Positions 51,917 through 61,625 of a stretch of 64,000 nt of DNA are shown piece by piece (the stretch's first letter is position 1; each line of letters opens with the position of its first letter). Origin of the DNA: Synechococcus sp. CC9605 (lineage in GTDB: Bacteria > Cyanobacteriota > Cyanobacteriia > PCC-6307 > Cyanobiaceae). A program made the translations under genes and the position numbers. The DNA is taken from the NCBI RefSeq assembly GCF_000012625.1, contig NC_007516.1, positions 1,178,001-1,242,000 on the forward strand, given 5' to 3'. Below the pieces are notes generated by a model. The model searched no databases. It had not been told where the DNA came from and saw only the letters and a program-made list of their open reading frames with translations.

Positions 51917-52249
51917 TCAGCTCGAGGCATTGAGCCAAAGGGAACGGGTGGCTTGGAGACCCAGCCAGATGCCAAGCGCCACCATCAGCACTCCGGCCAT
52001 CAGTTCAAGACGCTCAGGTGGAAGGGTTTTGGCCAACCATTGACCAACGAGAACGCCCACAAGGCTGGAAGCAATCAACGCCAGTGCGGCACCGATGAAC
52101 ACCAGAACAGGTGAGCCGGATTGGGCGGAGAGCAACAGCGTCGCCAACTGTGTTTTGTCGCCAAGTTCAGCCACAAAAACCGTGGTGAACGTGCTGAAAA
52201 GCACGGCAGCAAAGCTGCGCGACTCAGGGCTGGTTTGCTCACTTGTCAA
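51917..52249 (-). CDS. Half-size TMEM165/GDT1-family cation transporter, copy 2
   Basis: 110 residues. A polar N-terminus MTSEQTSPESRS precedes three hydrophobic helices. The motif AELGDKTQLATLLLS matches that of its neighbour. The two proteins share this core but differ outside it, as expected for an old duplication. Cyanobacterial GDT1 proteins export or store manganese for photosystem II. It overlaps the YkgJ-type gene's end by 11 bp. Confidence 0.87.
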   Translation of the reverse strand: MTSEQTSPESRSFAAVLFSTFTTVFVAELGDKTQLATLLLSAQSGSPVLVFIGAALALIASSLVGVLVGQWLAKTLPPERLELMAGVLMVALGIWLGLQATRSLWLNASS

Positions 52250-52613
52250 CAGAACCTCCCGCGTTCTGAGCGCGATTGAACCTACGCATCACCCCACTGC
52301 GACCGCCGTAGGTGCTGCGAATCTGCTGATGGCAACAAGCGATGGCGAAGGCGTCGAACTGATCGTCGGGAACGTCAAAAAGACGGCCCAACCCACTGAC
52401 ATGACAGAAATCAGGACGCTCCTCATAGATCGTGCAGCGCTGACTACCCGTGTCGTAATGAATGCACCATCCGTCGGGTCCAACCATGGCCAGATAGGTC
52501 CGTTGTTGCTCTTCGCTCAAGGCCTCAAGGGCATCAGCCCGTTCCTCCGGAGCCAGTCGGCAACAGGCTCCGCAGTGTTTGATGCAGGTCCATTGCGGCG
52601 TTTCACGACTCAT
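52239..52613 (-). CDS. YkgJ-family Cys-cluster protein
   Basis: 124 residues. Conserved Cys positions are seen in CIKHCGACCRLAP near residue 10, CIHYDTGSQRCTIY, and RPDFCHVSG, as in the YkgJ/UPF0153 family of putative zinc- or iron-sulfur-binding proteins. Function is unknown. It heads a minus-strand unit with the two GDT1 halves, overlapping the first by 11 bp, which hints at a metal-related role. Confidence 0.85.
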   Translation of the reverse strand: MSRETPQWTCIKHCGACCRLAPEERADALEALSEEQQRTYLAMVGPDGWCIHYDTGSQRCTIYEERPDFCHVSGLGRLFDVPDDQFDAFAIACCHQQIRSTYGGRSGVMRRFNRAQNAGGSVDK

Positions 52614-52621
52614 GACTGAGG

Positions 52622-52640
52622 CTGTGACAAGCCATCACAG
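52622..52640. promoter_or_regulatory. Palindrome CTGTGA-N7-TCACAG between YkgJ-type gene and psb30
   Basis: A perfect 6-bp inverted repeat with a 7-base spacer lies just upstream of the minus-strand YkgJ-type gene and 82 bp upstream of psb30. It resembles a CRP-family site (TGTGA-N6-TCACA) but the spacer is one base too long. It may be a regulator site for either gene; evidence is weak. Confidence 0.3.
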
Positions 52641-52721
52641 AGATCAGAGCCAATCCGTCGCTCTCGGGACTGAGCCCCGTAGCCTGGGAGGCGTAACGAT
52701 TTCGGACAGCGCTGCAACGCC

Positions 52722-52829
52722 ATGGGCTTTGACATTCACCTGATCGCCAACTTTGCCGCCCTGGCGATGATCACCATTGCTGGTCCTGCTGTCATCTTCA
52801 TCCTCTTCTACCGTCGCGGCGCGCTCTGA
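52722..52829 (+). CDS. psb30: Photosystem II subunit Psb30 (Ycf12)
   Basis: 35 residues starting [20 protein letters not shown], one membrane helix with [14 protein letters not shown] at the end, matching Ycf12/Psb30. It is a peripheral low-mass subunit of photosystem II that stabilises the complex under strong light. Too short for most gene finders, but length, helix position and the RRG(A)L end are right. It is convergent with recJ, 10 bp away. Confidence 0.92.
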   Translation: MGFDIHLIANFAALAMITIAGPAVIFILFYRRGAL

Positions 52830-52839
52830 TCGCCCCGTT

Positions 52840-54738
52840 TCAGGGACGAAGCCCTAAGCCCAGACAGGCTTCTTCGAGCAACTGAATCACCCGCTGATCC
52901 CTTGCCAGGTCGTTGTCACTGGTGAGGGATTCTTCTTGTTTGATGCTCGCCTGCAGGGTCTCACCATCGCCATTGGTGAGCGTCAAACCTGAGCTTTGCG
53001 TCCACCGGGCTGTGTACTGGCGTGTGCCGCGGTCGATCAAGACCAACTCGGAGTGGGCGCGGATGGCTTTGAGCTCCAGTTGGAGACGCTGTTCTCCCTG
53101 CCAGCGGTTGATCGAAATGCTGTAGGCCACGTCACAGCATTCGGGAACAGCTGCCGATGAATCCCATCGCCAGGCGATGGCGCGACGCTCACTCTCCCCT
53201 TGGCGCAGCGTCAGCGCCAGATGCCCTCCCTTGAGGTCTCGCCGATCCCCAACGCTCACCCCCCTCGACCAGAACAGAGGTTTGGGATGACCGATCCCGA
53301 AGGGTGCCAGGGATTGCAGGTGGCGCCACAGATCCCAGTTCACATCCTTCAACTGCAGCAGAGCGTCGGGTTGCACGGGACGCCCCTGGGCCTGGGTCAT
53401 CAGCCAGCTATCGGCCTCGGAACAGAGACGCTCATGCAGTGCATGCACAAGCTCCGCTTTCACTGTGAACCCACCTGCAGCGGGATGGCCGCCAAAACGG
53501 GTCAGCAGATCACTGCAGCTGGAAAGAGCGCGATCCACAGCGAAGCCGATCGGTCCCCGCACCGAAGCCCGCAGGCTTCCATCCCCCTCACCGGCCAGAA
53601 GAGCGGTGGGACGGTGGTAACGCTCCATCAGCCGAGCAGCAACAATGCCGATCACCCCGTGGTGCCAGTGACTTTGTGCCAGGAGCAGAAAGGACGGAAG
53701 TGCTTCATCGCTCTCCGCTTCCACCAGAGCCACGGCCTCCGCTTCGATCGCATCGCAGAGATCCCTTCGCTGACGGTTGCAATCATCACAACGTCGTGCG
53801 AGGGCCATCGCTGAATCAGGATCCTCAGCTGTGAGCAGATCCACCACAAGCCTCGGTTCGCCGAGGCGACCGACGGCATTGATGCGCGGTGCAAGCTGAA
53901 ACCCGATGTCCTCTGCCGTCAGCGGCCGTTCACCCAATCCGGCCAGGTGCTGAAGTGCTTGAACGCCCTTGCACTCGGAGCGGTGCAGCTGGTTGAGCCC
54001 CTCAAGCAACCAACTGCGGTTGGCCCCCACCAGTGGTGCCATATCGGCCACCGTGCCGATGCAGAACAGATCACGTGCAACACGGATGGCTTCTGGTTTG
54101 TTCAGCGCCTCGGCAACGGCATGGGCCACCACGTAGGCGAGCCCCACACCGGCCAGACCGCGGTAGGGCGAGCCCTCCGGCGTGGTGGCCGGGTGAATCA
54201 GTGCAGTCATCGGCGGCCGCTCCATCGGGATGGTGTGGTGATCGGTCACGATCACCTGCATGGTCAAACTTGCGGCCAGTTCAAGCGCTTCCCTCGCAGC
54301 CACTCCGTTATCAACGGTGACCAGGAGCCGCACTCCATCGTCATAGAGCCGCTGCACCATGGCGGGATTGAGGCCATATCCCTCTTCCATCCGCGACGGA
54401 ATGGCGGGTTCCGGCTCTGCACCCAGCGGGGCCAATGCCCGCAACAGCAGCGCTGTGCTCGTCATCCCATCGGCGTCGTAATCACCACAGATGGCGACAC
54501 GTTCACGGGAGCGGCAGGCCGCTACCAGACGATCACAGGCTTGCTCAAGATCGGGGAAATGATCGCGGGTGGGTGGCAGATCACCAGGGGAGAGAAAGCT
54601 CGCGGCTTCGGATGTGGAGCTGAATCCGCGGCGCCGCAGCACACAGCGCAGCGCCAGCGGCAAATCAAGCCCGCGCAGTGGCGATGGTTCCACCACGGCC
54701 GGAAGGGACCAGGACCAGTGGAGCGGAACAGCCGGCAA
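52840..54738 (-). CDS. recJ: Single-stranded-DNA-specific exonuclease RecJ
   Basis: 632 residues. 5'-3' ssDNA exonuclease of recombination and mismatch repair. DHH-family motifs are present: VAICGDYDADGMTSTALLLR, TVDNGVAARE, VIVTDHHTIP and, in DHHA1, RFGGHPAAGGFTV. The C-terminal OB-like region is moderately diverged. Divergent from the HAD gene, with 32 bp between starts. Confidence 0.95.
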   Translation of the reverse strand: MPAVPLHWSWSLPAVVEPSPLRGLDLPLALRCVLRRRGFSSTSEAASFLSPGDLPPTRDHFPDLEQACDRLVAACRSRERVAICGDYDADGMTSTALLLRALAPLGAEPEPAIPSRMEEGYGLNPAMVQRLYDDGVRLLVTVDNGVAAREALELAASLTMQVIVTDHHTIPMERPPMTALIHPATTPEGSPYRGLAGVGLAYVVAHAVAEALNKPEAIRVARDLFCIGTVADMAPLVGANRSWLLEGLNQLHRSECKGVQALQHLAGLGERPLTAEDIGFQLAPRINAVGRLGEPRLVVDLLTAEDPDSAMALARRCDDCNRQRRDLCDAIEAEAVALVEAESDEALPSFLLLAQSHWHHGVIGIVAARLMERYHRPTALLAGEGDGSLRASVRGPIGFAVDRALSSCSDLLTRFGGHPAAGGFTVKAELVHALHERLCSEADSWLMTQAQGRPVQPDALLQLKDVNWDLWRHLQSLAPFGIGHPKPLFWSRGVSVGDRRDLKGGHLALTLRQGESERRAIAWRWDSSAAVPECCDVAYSISINRWQGEQRLQLELKAIRAHSELVLIDRGTRQYTARWTQSSGLTLTNGDGETLQASIKQEESLTSDNDLARDQRVIQLLEEACLGLGLRP

Positions 54739-54770
54739 GGGAACGCAACAAGCAGTGATGTCCCAGCATT

Positions 54771-55550
54771 GTGCCGTTGCTGCTCCTCAACGTGAACAGG
54801 CTTTCAGCGGTCTTTTGGGATGTGGATGGCACCTTGGCCGACACGGAAATGGACGGTCATCGACCGGCCTTCAACATGGCTTTCGAGGAGCTGGATCTCC
54901 CCTTCGTTTGGGATGAAGCGCTGTACAACCGGCTGCTGGCGATTCCCGGTGGACTCCGCAGGGTGAAGCTTCACGCTGAAGCCTGTGGTGTGGCCCTTAG
55001 TCAGCACCAGCTGGCCCAGGTGCGAGATCGAAAACGCTTCCATTATTTAGAACGGGTTCGCCAAGGGCATGTGCAGCTCCGCCCTGGTGTGAAAAGGCTT
55101 TTGCAGGAGTTGAGTCGGTCAGGCGTGCAGCAGTGGATCGTCACCTCCAGCGGATCAGCGTCGGTGATGGTTCTGCTGGAACAGTTCCAGCAGCAGATCC
55201 CCTGCTTCGATGGGGTAGTGACGTCGGATGACGTTGCTGCGGGCAAGCCAGCACCGGACGGCTATCTGCTCGCCCTCAAACGCAGTGGGGCCAACAGTGT
55301 TGCCAGCCTTGCCGTCGAGGATTCTGCGGCGGGTCTTTCGGCAGCCAGAGCCGCAGGTTTGCGTTGTCTGCTGACCCCATCCCCCTGGGATGCCGAAGCC
55401 CTGCGCGATTCCGTTGGCGAGGCCACTGCAGTGTTGGATCACCTGGGGGACCCGGGAGAGCCAGCAACGGTGCTTTCCGGCGCCTCTTGCCAGGAGGAGG
55501 CAGTGACGCTGAAGTATCTGGAGACTCTGTTGTCGGTACCGGATCGATGA
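54771..55550 (+). CDS. HAD-superfamily hydrolase, CbbY/beta-phosphoglucomutase-like
   Basis: 259 residues from a GTG at 54771. Motif I is FWDVDGTLADTEMDGH, motif II is IVTSSGSAS, the Lys of motif III is in SDDVAAGKPAPDGYLLAL, and motif IV is AVEDSAAGLSAARAAGL. The helical cap and motif I resemble CbbY, a xylulose-bisphosphate phosphatase in autotrophs. The exact substrate is inferred. Its stop overlaps the start of the DUF565 gene by 4 bp (ATGA). Confidence 0.88.
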   Translation: MPLLLLNVNRLSAVFWDVDGTLADTEMDGHRPAFNMAFEELDLPFVWDEALYNRLLAIPGGLRRVKLHAEACGVALSQHQLAQVRDRKRFHYLERVRQGHVQLRPGVKRLLQELSRSGVQQWIVTSSGSASVMVLLEQFQQQIPCFDGVVTSDDVAAGKPAPDGYLLALKRSGANSVASLAVEDSAAGLSAARAAGLRCLLTPSPWDAEALRDSVGEATAVLDHLGDPGEPATVLSGASCQEEAVTLKYLETLLSVPDR

Positions 55551-55858
55551 GCTCAATCCAGCGCACACGACTGGCTTGGCTACAGAAGAGTTGGGGGGCC
55601 GGAATTCGACGGTCCTGGTCTGGACCCTGGTGGCGCCGCAGTGCTTCGTTGTTGCTGCTTCTGATTGGGTTTTTCATCGGAAGCAACCTCCCCATCTACA
55701 TTCTGAACGCCGTCGAATTAAGAACTCACTTAGCGCTCTATGCCCTGATCGCCTGTGAATTGATGGTGCTGGGGCGTCGTCGTCTCCCCTGGCTCGACAA
55801 CATCCGGATCGGTTTTGTCTATGCCGTTGTTTTGGAGGCATTCAAAGTTGGATCCTGA
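55547..55858 (+). CDS. ycf20: Ycf20/DUF565 family membrane protein
   Basis: 103 residues from ATG 55547. Basic N-terminus (TRLAWLQKSWGAGIRRSW), then hydrophobic helices (SLLLLLIGFFIGSNLPIYIL and LALYALIACELMVLG), and an ending [17 protein letters not shown] typical of Ycf20/DUF565. Plastid and algal members influence thermal dissipation (NPQ). Coupled to the HAD gene upstream; the glycerate kinase start lies inside its 3' end. Confidence 0.85.
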   Translation: MSSIQRTRLAWLQKSWGAGIRRSWSGPWWRRSASLLLLLIGFFIGSNLPIYILNAVELRTHLALYALIACELMVLGRRRLPWLDNIRIGFVYAVVLEAFKVGS

Positions 55859-56825
55859 GGCTCAACGCCTGATTTCAATCAGCGACCAGCGCCGGTTGCT
55901 TGAACATCTCGAGTTGGGTGATGTGGAGCGTTGGTTGGCTCAGCAGCACCAGTCCGGGCGTCACCGGATCGCCCTCGGGCATTGGCATCCCCAGGCGGCC
56001 CCGGATTGGCTGTGGTCTGTGGGTCTACCCCTTCTGAGCCTGGCTGAAAAATGGCGCGGAAAACGCCGTCTGATCGGATTCAGCGCCCTGCCTGGATGCG
56101 GGAAAACCACCCTGGGGCAATGGATTGAAGCCGCAGCAAAAGAACTTGACCTCTCCGTGCAGGTGGTTTCGCTGGATGATTTTTATTTCGAAGCAGAACG
56201 TCTTGAAGAAGCCATGCGCGGCAACCCCTGGGGTGTGCCCCGTGCGCTTCCCGGCAGCCATGATCTGGGGCTTCTGCAGGAGTGTCTCAAGACATGGAGA
56301 CAGGGTGAGAACGTCCTGATGCCCTGCTTCGACAAAGCCAAACGACAGGGACGTGGAGATCGGAGCGGTTGGCGCCGTTGCGCTGCCGACCTGCTGATTT
56401 TTGAGGGTTGGTTTGTGGGCTGCAGACCAAATGCCGACGTAACGGCGGATGAGCCCCATCTCGAGAGCCCTCTAACGCCGCAGGAGTTGGAGTGGCGCCT
56501 GAAGCTGCAACCTGTGCTCGCCAACTACGAACCCACCTGGAGCTGTTTCGATCAACTCTGGCAAATGCGAGCGACCGACTTCAACGCGCCTTGGCGATGG
56601 AAGCGGCAACAGGAAGCCACCCTTGAGGCGGAGCGGGGTGTGTCGCTATCGAATGCCGACTTGGATCGTTTCATCCGCATGATTCTCTGCTCGCTGCCAT
56701 CGAGCAGTTTTCACACCATGCGAGCAGATGTTGTCGTGGAGGTGGATCCGGATCGAACCCTGCGGCGAATCCACCTCCCGAGTTCCACTCAGGATTCGGC
56801 GTCTTCGGACTCACTCACCGGATAA
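55848..56825 (+). CDS. glyK: D-glycerate 3-kinase-like P-loop kinase
   Basis: 325 residues from the TTG at 55848, chosen because GGAGG lies 9 bases upstream; longer in-frame starts exist at 55815 and 55821. The Walker A is [18 protein letters not shown], followed by VVSLDDFYF and [10 protein letters not shown], typical of the GLYK/YggC family. Plant and cyanobacterial GLYK makes 3-phosphoglycerate, the last step of photorespiration. It overlaps Ycf20 by 11 bp and the convergent rpmF by 37 bp. Confidence 0.88.
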   Translation: MDPEAQRLISISDQRRLLEHLELGDVERWLAQQHQSGRHRIALGHWHPQAAPDWLWSVGLPLLSLAEKWRGKRRLIGFSALPGCGKTTLGQWIEAAAKELDLSVQVVSLDDFYFEAERLEEAMRGNPWGVPRALPGSHDLGLLQECLKTWRQGENVLMPCFDKAKRQGRGDRSGWRRCAADLLIFEGWFVGCRPNADVTADEPHLESPLTPQELEWRLKLQPVLANYEPTWSCFDQLWQMRATDFNAPWRWKRQQEATLEAERGVSLSNADLDRFIRMILCSLPSSSFHTMRADVVVEVDPDRTLRRIHLPSSTQDSASSDSLTG

Positions 56826-56965
56826 ACAAAACCCTGGGCGCGGCCACTCAGAACAGACTTGCCGATGGACATGGCGCGCTGGGCGGCAACGGCTGCCTTG
56901 GCCTTCCAGGTGGCGCTCCGCTGGTTGCGCTTGGCCTTGGATGTTTTCTTCTTCGGGACGGCCAT
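56789..56965 (-). CDS. rpmF: 50S ribosomal protein L32
   Basis: 58 residues: [20 protein letters not shown] at the start, then [20 protein letters not shown]. The N-terminus ([10 protein letters not shown]) is the L32 hallmark. The tail [14 protein letters not shown] is a typical cyanobacterial end, and the Cys zinc ligands found in some L32 proteins are absent. It is convergent with, and overlaps, the glycerate kinase gene by 37 bp, and is divergent from ftsH. Confidence 0.95.
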   Translation of the reverse strand: MAVPKKKTSKAKRNQRSATWKAKAAVAAQRAMSIGKSVLSGRAQGFVYPVSESEDAES

Positions 56966-57052
56966 TGCGCCTGGTGAATTTCCAAACCGAGATTGTCTCG
57001 TTTGGAACCCCCTTGCGTCAAATCGCTAGGCTCCCTGCAGCGCAGCGTTGAC

Positions 57053-58849
57053 GTGGCACCAGGTTCGAACTCCAGTGTTTCCGCGGCCCCTCAGAAGGCT
57101 CAACCTTCCTCGATTCAGGGTTTTTGGACGAAGCAGGACAAGGTGAGTTACTCCACCCTGCTGAAGGACATCGATGCGAAAGAGATCAAACAGTTGGATC
57201 TTGTGCCCGGTCAACGGGAGGTAAGAGTCCAATACAACGATGGCAGGCGGGTCACCGTTCCCGTTTTCGCCAACGACAACCAAATCCTTCGGGCTGCTGA
57301 GAGTTCCGGCACGCCGCTGACGGTCGTTGACATACGCCGCGAACAGGCAGGACGAGAACTGGCGGGAACCCTGATGTTGGTGCTGCTGGTGGTGGTCGGC
57401 TTGTCGTTTCTGTTGAAGCGTTCGGCTCAAATGGCGAACAGAGCTCTAGGGTTTGGGCGCAGTCAACCTCGCTTGAAACCCCAGCAAGATCTTCAGCTCC
57501 GTTTTGAGGACGTTGCCGGCATTAACGATGCGAGGCTTGAACTTGAGGAGGTGGTCACGTTTCTCAAGCAGCCCGAGGCCTTCATCCGCCTGGGCGCCAA
57601 GATCCCTCGGGGCGTGCTGCTTGTGGGCCCCCCTGGTACCGGGAAAACTCTCCTTGCCAAGGCGATTGCAGGAGAGGCGGGTGTGCCGTTCTTCTCCATC
57701 GCTGCCTCTGAGTTTGTTGAGCTGTTCGTGGGTGTTGGTGCGAGCAGGGTTCGCGATCTGTTCCGCCAAGCCAAGGAAAAGTCCCCCTGCATCGTTTTCA
57801 TTGACGAGATCGATGCGGTCGGTCGTCAACGCGGGGCTGGCATCGGCGGCGGCAATGATGAACGAGAGCAGACCCTCAACCAACTCCTGACGGAGATGGA
57901 CGGTTTTGAGGAGAACTCCGGTGTGATCCTCCTGGCGGCTACAAATCGCGCCGACGTGCTCGACGCCGCACTGTTGCGTCCAGGACGCTTCGATCGGCGC
58001 ATTGATGTGGGCCTTCCCGATCGCCGAGGTCGCGAGGCCATTCTCGCCGTGCATGCGAGAACTCGACCCCTTGATGACGCGGTTTCGCTGTCGGATTGGG
58101 CGAGCCGCACCCCGGGGTTTTCAGGGGCTGACCTCGCCAATCTCCTCAACGAAGCGGCCATCCTCACGGCCCGCCAGAACATGCTCCGGATCGGTGAATT
58201 TCAACTGGAGGGAGCCCTGGAGCGGATCACCATGGGCCTGAGCAATCGCCCCTTGCAGGACAGCGCCAAGAAACGGCTCATCGCCTATCACGAAGTTGGC
58301 CATGCTCTGGTGGCAAGTTTGCTGCCGGCTGCCAACGCAGTGGACAAAGTCACGATTCTTCCCCGTGGGGGTGCCGGTGGTTACACCCGCTTCATGCCCG
58401 ACGAGGAGGTGCTGGATTCCGGGTTGATCACGCGGTCGTCCTGCCTGGCTGACCTGGTTGTCGCCCTTGGTGGACGGGCCGCTGAGCAGGTGGTGTTTGG
58501 ATCGCTTGAAATCACCCAGGGCGCCAGTGGCGATCTCCAGATGGTGGCGCAACTCGCACGGGAGATGGTGACGCGTTTTGGCTTTTCCAACCTCGGCCCC
58601 ATGGCACTGGAGGGTCCCGGCACGGAGGTGTTTCTGGGGCGCGATTGGTTCAATCAGCGGCCGGGCTATGCCGAATCCACAGGTCAGGCCATTGATTCTC
58701 AAATACGCCAGCTCGCCAAAAACGCTCTTGCAGAAGCCATTGCCCTTCTGGAGCCCCGCCGCGAGTTGATGGATCAATTGGTGGACGTTTTGATCGCTGA
58801 GGAAACGATCGACGGTGATCGGTTCCGAGACATCGCTGGCCTTCCATGA
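57053..58849 (+). CDS. ftsH: ATP-dependent zinc metalloprotease FtsH (single-membrane-span variant)
   Basis: 598 residues from GTG 57053; the frame is open to 56993. AAA domain: Walker [21 protein letters not shown], Walker [14 protein letters not shown], and an SRH with [18 protein letters not shown]. Protease site: HEVGH in [15 protein letters not shown], third ligand Asp in [11 protein letters not shown]. Only one membrane helix ([16 protein letters not shown], about residues 105-120) is visible; the usual first helix is missing. It follows rpmF divergently and overlaps the UPF0182 gene by 4 bp. Confidence 0.93.
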   Translation: MAPGSNSSVSAAPQKAQPSSIQGFWTKQDKVSYSTLLKDIDAKEIKQLDLVPGQREVRVQYNDGRRVTVPVFANDNQILRAAESSGTPLTVVDIRREQAGRELAGTLMLVLLVVVGLSFLLKRSAQMANRALGFGRSQPRLKPQQDLQLRFEDVAGINDARLELEEVVTFLKQPEAFIRLGAKIPRGVLLVGPPGTGKTLLAKAIAGEAGVPFFSIAASEFVELFVGVGASRVRDLFRQAKEKSPCIVFIDEIDAVGRQRGAGIGGGNDEREQTLNQLLTEMDGFEENSGVILLAATNRADVLDAALLRPGRFDRRIDVGLPDRRGREAILAVHARTRPLDDAVSLSDWASRTPGFSGADLANLLNEAAILTARQNMLRIGEFQLEGALERITMGLSNRPLQDSAKKRLIAYHEVGHALVASLLPAANAVDKVTILPRGGAGGYTRFMPDEEVLDSGLITRSSCLADLVVALGGRAAEQVVFGSLEITQGASGDLQMVAQLAREMVTRFGFSNLGPMALEGPGTEVFLGRDWFNQRPGYAESTGQAIDSQIRQLAKNALAEAIALLEPRRELMDQLVDVLIAEETIDGDRFRDIAGLP

Positions 58850-61590
58850 GACGCCTCCTCCTTCTGCTGCCGCTGGTTGTTGTTGCAGCCCGGATGCAGA
58901 TCGAGTGGCTCTGGTTCAATCAGTTCAATTTGGCCAATGTTCTTTTAGAGCGCTGGCTTCTTCAGGTTTTGTTGGCGGGGGTGGCAATGCTGCCGTTGCT
59001 TGCAGCCCGGGCCTGGTCCAGACAATTCAGACAACAGAGGCTGACGTCCTCCCAGGGGATCAGCCTTCGTGGATGGCCATACGGAATCGCTCTGCTGATC
59101 TGCGCTGTTGTGGTGCTGATCAGTGCACTGCTGACGCTGGATCTTTTGGCGTTGGCCATCAGTGATCCATTTCAGCTGGGGGATTGGCAGTCAAACGTAT
59201 GGCCTCACAGCCGGATCGGCTCAGTTGTGAAGCTCGTCCAAGTCGGAGGGATTGGCCTGGCGATGACCTGGCTGCGTTTGAGGCCTTGGTTGGGCCGGAT
59301 TGTTGCTGCGTCGTGGGTTGTTGTCGTCAGCCGCACCTGGGGCATTTGGTCGCTGGCTCTCTGGATTCCTAATGAATCCACGAAAGACCCCTTGCTCGGA
59401 GCGGATTTGAGCTTCGGCTTGGGGCGTTTTGCCGGATTGCATCTGGCCCTGGACCTGCTGCTCTTGGGCGCCACGTTCACCCTCGTCTTTGAGCTCTGGA
59501 GAGTTCTGGCGAGTTCACAAGCCATCTCTGACTGGGCCAGTCCGGCCTTTTCACCGCGACAGATGCGGTTGATCCGGTTGCTTTCGGCACTTCTGCTGTT
59601 CGGAGCAGCGGGACTGGTGTGGTTATCGAGGCATCAGCTCCTGTGGACTCAACATGGTCTGGTGGCAGGAGCGGGATGGCTGCAGGCCCACATGACCCTT
59701 CCGTTGCGTGGTTTCGCCACACTGCTGCTGTTGCTGATGGGGTTGGCGCTTCTGTTGCCCTGTCAGCGACGGCTGCGTCAATTCCTTGCATTGGCCTTGG
59801 CGACGCTCGTCATGCTGGAGACGTTGGCAACACCGCTGACGCGCTGGCTCGTGGTGCGGCCCAGGGAATTTGCTTTACAGGAGCGCTATCTGAAAAATGC
59901 CATTGAGGCCACGCAATGGGGCTTCCAGTTGGACCAAATCAAGAGTCAAGTCGATGACCCCTCAAGGTTCAGCCCGACTGATCGTGAGGAAGGCGCCAGC
60001 ACGCTCGAAAATGTCCGCATCTGGGACAGCGGTCCTCTGCTGGAAGCAAACCGTCAGCTGCAACAGCTGAGGGTCTACTACCGCTTTTCCAATGCAGCCG
60101 TTGACCGCTATCCGTTGAATCAAGACAGCGATTCATCCCAGCAGGTGATTGTCTCGGCCCGCGAATTGGATCAATCCGCATTGCCGCGTCGTTCCAAAAC
60201 CTGGCAAAACCGCCATTTCATCTTCACCCACGGCTACGGCTTCACCGTCAGTCCGGTGAATGAACGCCGGGACGATGGTCTCCCCTCCTATTTCATCAAA
60301 GGGCTTGGCACGGAAACAAAAATCGCTGGAAATCCAGCGCTAGGTATTGAACGATCGGAGGTTGAGAAAGAAATTCCCGTCGGTGACGCGGCACTCTATT
60401 ACGGGATGCTTCCTTCTCCGTATGCCGTTGCTCCGACAGATATAGCGGAATTCGATTACCCAGAAGGCGACATCAATGTGATGACGCATTATCAGGGATC
60501 GGGAGGCGTACCGATTGGAACATGGCTTCAACGTTGTTCAGCAGCTGTTTATCTTCGTGAACCTAGATTGCTGTTTACAAACGCGATCAATGCAGACTCC
60601 AAACTGCTGATCCGGCGTGATGTGCGCAGTCGCGTCAAAGCGATCGCACCCTTCATTGATTTTCGCGGAGAGCCTTACTTGATCTCAATTCCGGATGCTC
60701 AGCAGGGTTCCAGTAATAGGATTAACCAGAATTCAAATCAACGCCAGCAACATCAGTATTGGGTCGTTGAGGGTTATACCCACAGCTCGACTCTGGCCTA
60801 TAGCGCAGCAGTCTCGCCAGACGATTCTGATCGATATTTAAGAAACTCGGTGAAAGCCATCGTTGACGCCTACAACGGCAGCATTCGTTTTTTCGTATCA
60901 GAGCCTGAGGATCCGATTGTAAATGCCTGGATTCGCGGCTTCCCAGATTTATTCGAACCAATGCAGGCGATGCCACTTCTTGTTCGTGATCACCGCAGAG
61001 TTCCTGAGGATTTCTTCAATGTTCAGGTGAATCAGCTCAAGCGGTATCACGTAGACGATCCTCAAATCTTCTACAACGGTGATGATGTTTGGCAGGTTCC
61101 CAGTGAAATCTATGGTGGGCAAAAAATTAACGTTGAGCCATATCACATCACAGCCCAAGTCCAAGGAAATAACAACTCCGAATTTCTTCTGCTCCAACCG
61201 CTGACCCCCCTAGCTCGTCCGAATCTCACAGCCTGGTTGGTGGCTCGAAACGACGGTGACCACTACGGTGAATTGGAACTGATCGATTTTCCTAAAGACA
61301 AAATCATCCTCGGCCCGGAGCAAGTTCAGGCGCTGATTCATCAGGATCCAGACGTGAGCGAGCAGTTCGGCCTTTGGGATCAGGACGACCTCGAGCTCGT
61401 GCAAGGCAATCTTCTTGTGCTTCCCGTTGGTTCAGGACTGTTGTATGTGGAACCGGTATATCTGCGCACCAGGAAGGTTGGGCTGCCCTCACTGGCCAGG
61501 ATTGTTGTGAGTGACGGTCGGTTGGTGGCCATGGACCAAGACCTCAACCTCGCTTTGGATCAACTCATGAAAAAAGCCCCACCCGTTTGA
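58846..61590 (+). CDS. UPF0182 family large membrane protein
   Basis: 914 residues. The N-terminal third has about seven membrane helices; the rest is a large extracytoplasmic domain with IEATQWGFQLDQIKSQVDDP and GYTHSSTLAYSAAV. It matches UPF0182, found across cyanobacteria and actinobacteria, of unknown function. The ATG overlaps the ftsH stop (ATGA), suggesting a functional link to membrane protein quality control. Base composition in the C-terminal half is more AT-rich. The 3' end contains the terminator of the convergent peroxiredoxin gene. Confidence 0.9.
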   Translation: MRRLLLLLPLVVVAARMQIEWLWFNQFNLANVLLERWLLQVLLAGVAMLPLLAARAWSRQFRQQRLTSSQGISLRGWPYGIALLICAVVVLISALLTLDLLALAISDPFQLGDWQSNVWPHSRIGSVVKLVQVGGIGLAMTWLRLRPWLGRIVAASWVVVVSRTWGIWSLALWIPNESTKDPLLGADLSFGLGRFAGLHLALDLLLLGATFTLVFELWRVLASSQAISDWASPAFSPRQMRLIRLLSALLLFGAAGLVWLSRHQLLWTQHGLVAGAGWLQAHMTLPLRGFATLLLLLMGLALLLPCQRRLRQFLALALATLVMLETLATPLTRWLVVRPREFALQERYLKNAIEATQWGFQLDQIKSQVDDPSRFSPTDREEGASTLENVRIWDSGPLLEANRQLQQLRVYYRFSNAAVDRYPLNQDSDSSQQVIVSARELDQSALPRRSKTWQNRHFIFTHGYGFTVSPVNERRDDGLPSYFIKGLGTETKIAGNPALGIERSEVEKEIPVGDAALYYGMLPSPYAVAPTDIAEFDYPEGDINVMTHYQGSGGVPIGTWLQRCSAAVYLREPRLLFTNAINADSKLLIRRDVRSRVKAIAPFIDFRGEPYLISIPDAQQGSSNRINQNSNQRQQHQYWVVEGYTHSSTLAYSAAVSPDDSDRYLRNSVKAIVDAYNGSIRFFVSEPEDPIVNAWIRGFPDLFEPMQAMPLLVRDHRRVPEDFFNVQVNQLKRYHVDDPQIFYNGDDVWQVPSEIYGGQKINVEPYHITAQVQGNNNSEFLLLQPLTPLARPNLTAWLVARNDGDHYGELELIDFPKDKIILGPEQVQALIHQDPDVSEQFGLWDQDDLELVQGNLLVLPVGSGLLYVEPVYLRTRKVGLPSLARIVVSDGRLVAMDQDLNLALDQLMKKAPPV

Positions 61591-61600
61591 CGGGCAGGGC
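61570..61600 (-). terminator. Intrinsic terminator of the peroxiredoxin gene, inside the UPF0182 3' end
   Basis: Read on the minus strand: an 11-bp stem (two G-U pairs) with loop CAA at 61576-61600, followed by TTTTTT at 61570-61575. It lies 26 bp after the peroxiredoxin stop and overlaps the last codons of the convergent UPF0182 gene. It may also attenuate transcription from the other side. Confidence 0.85.
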
Positions 61601-61625
61601 AAATCTGAATGGTTTGATCGAACGA

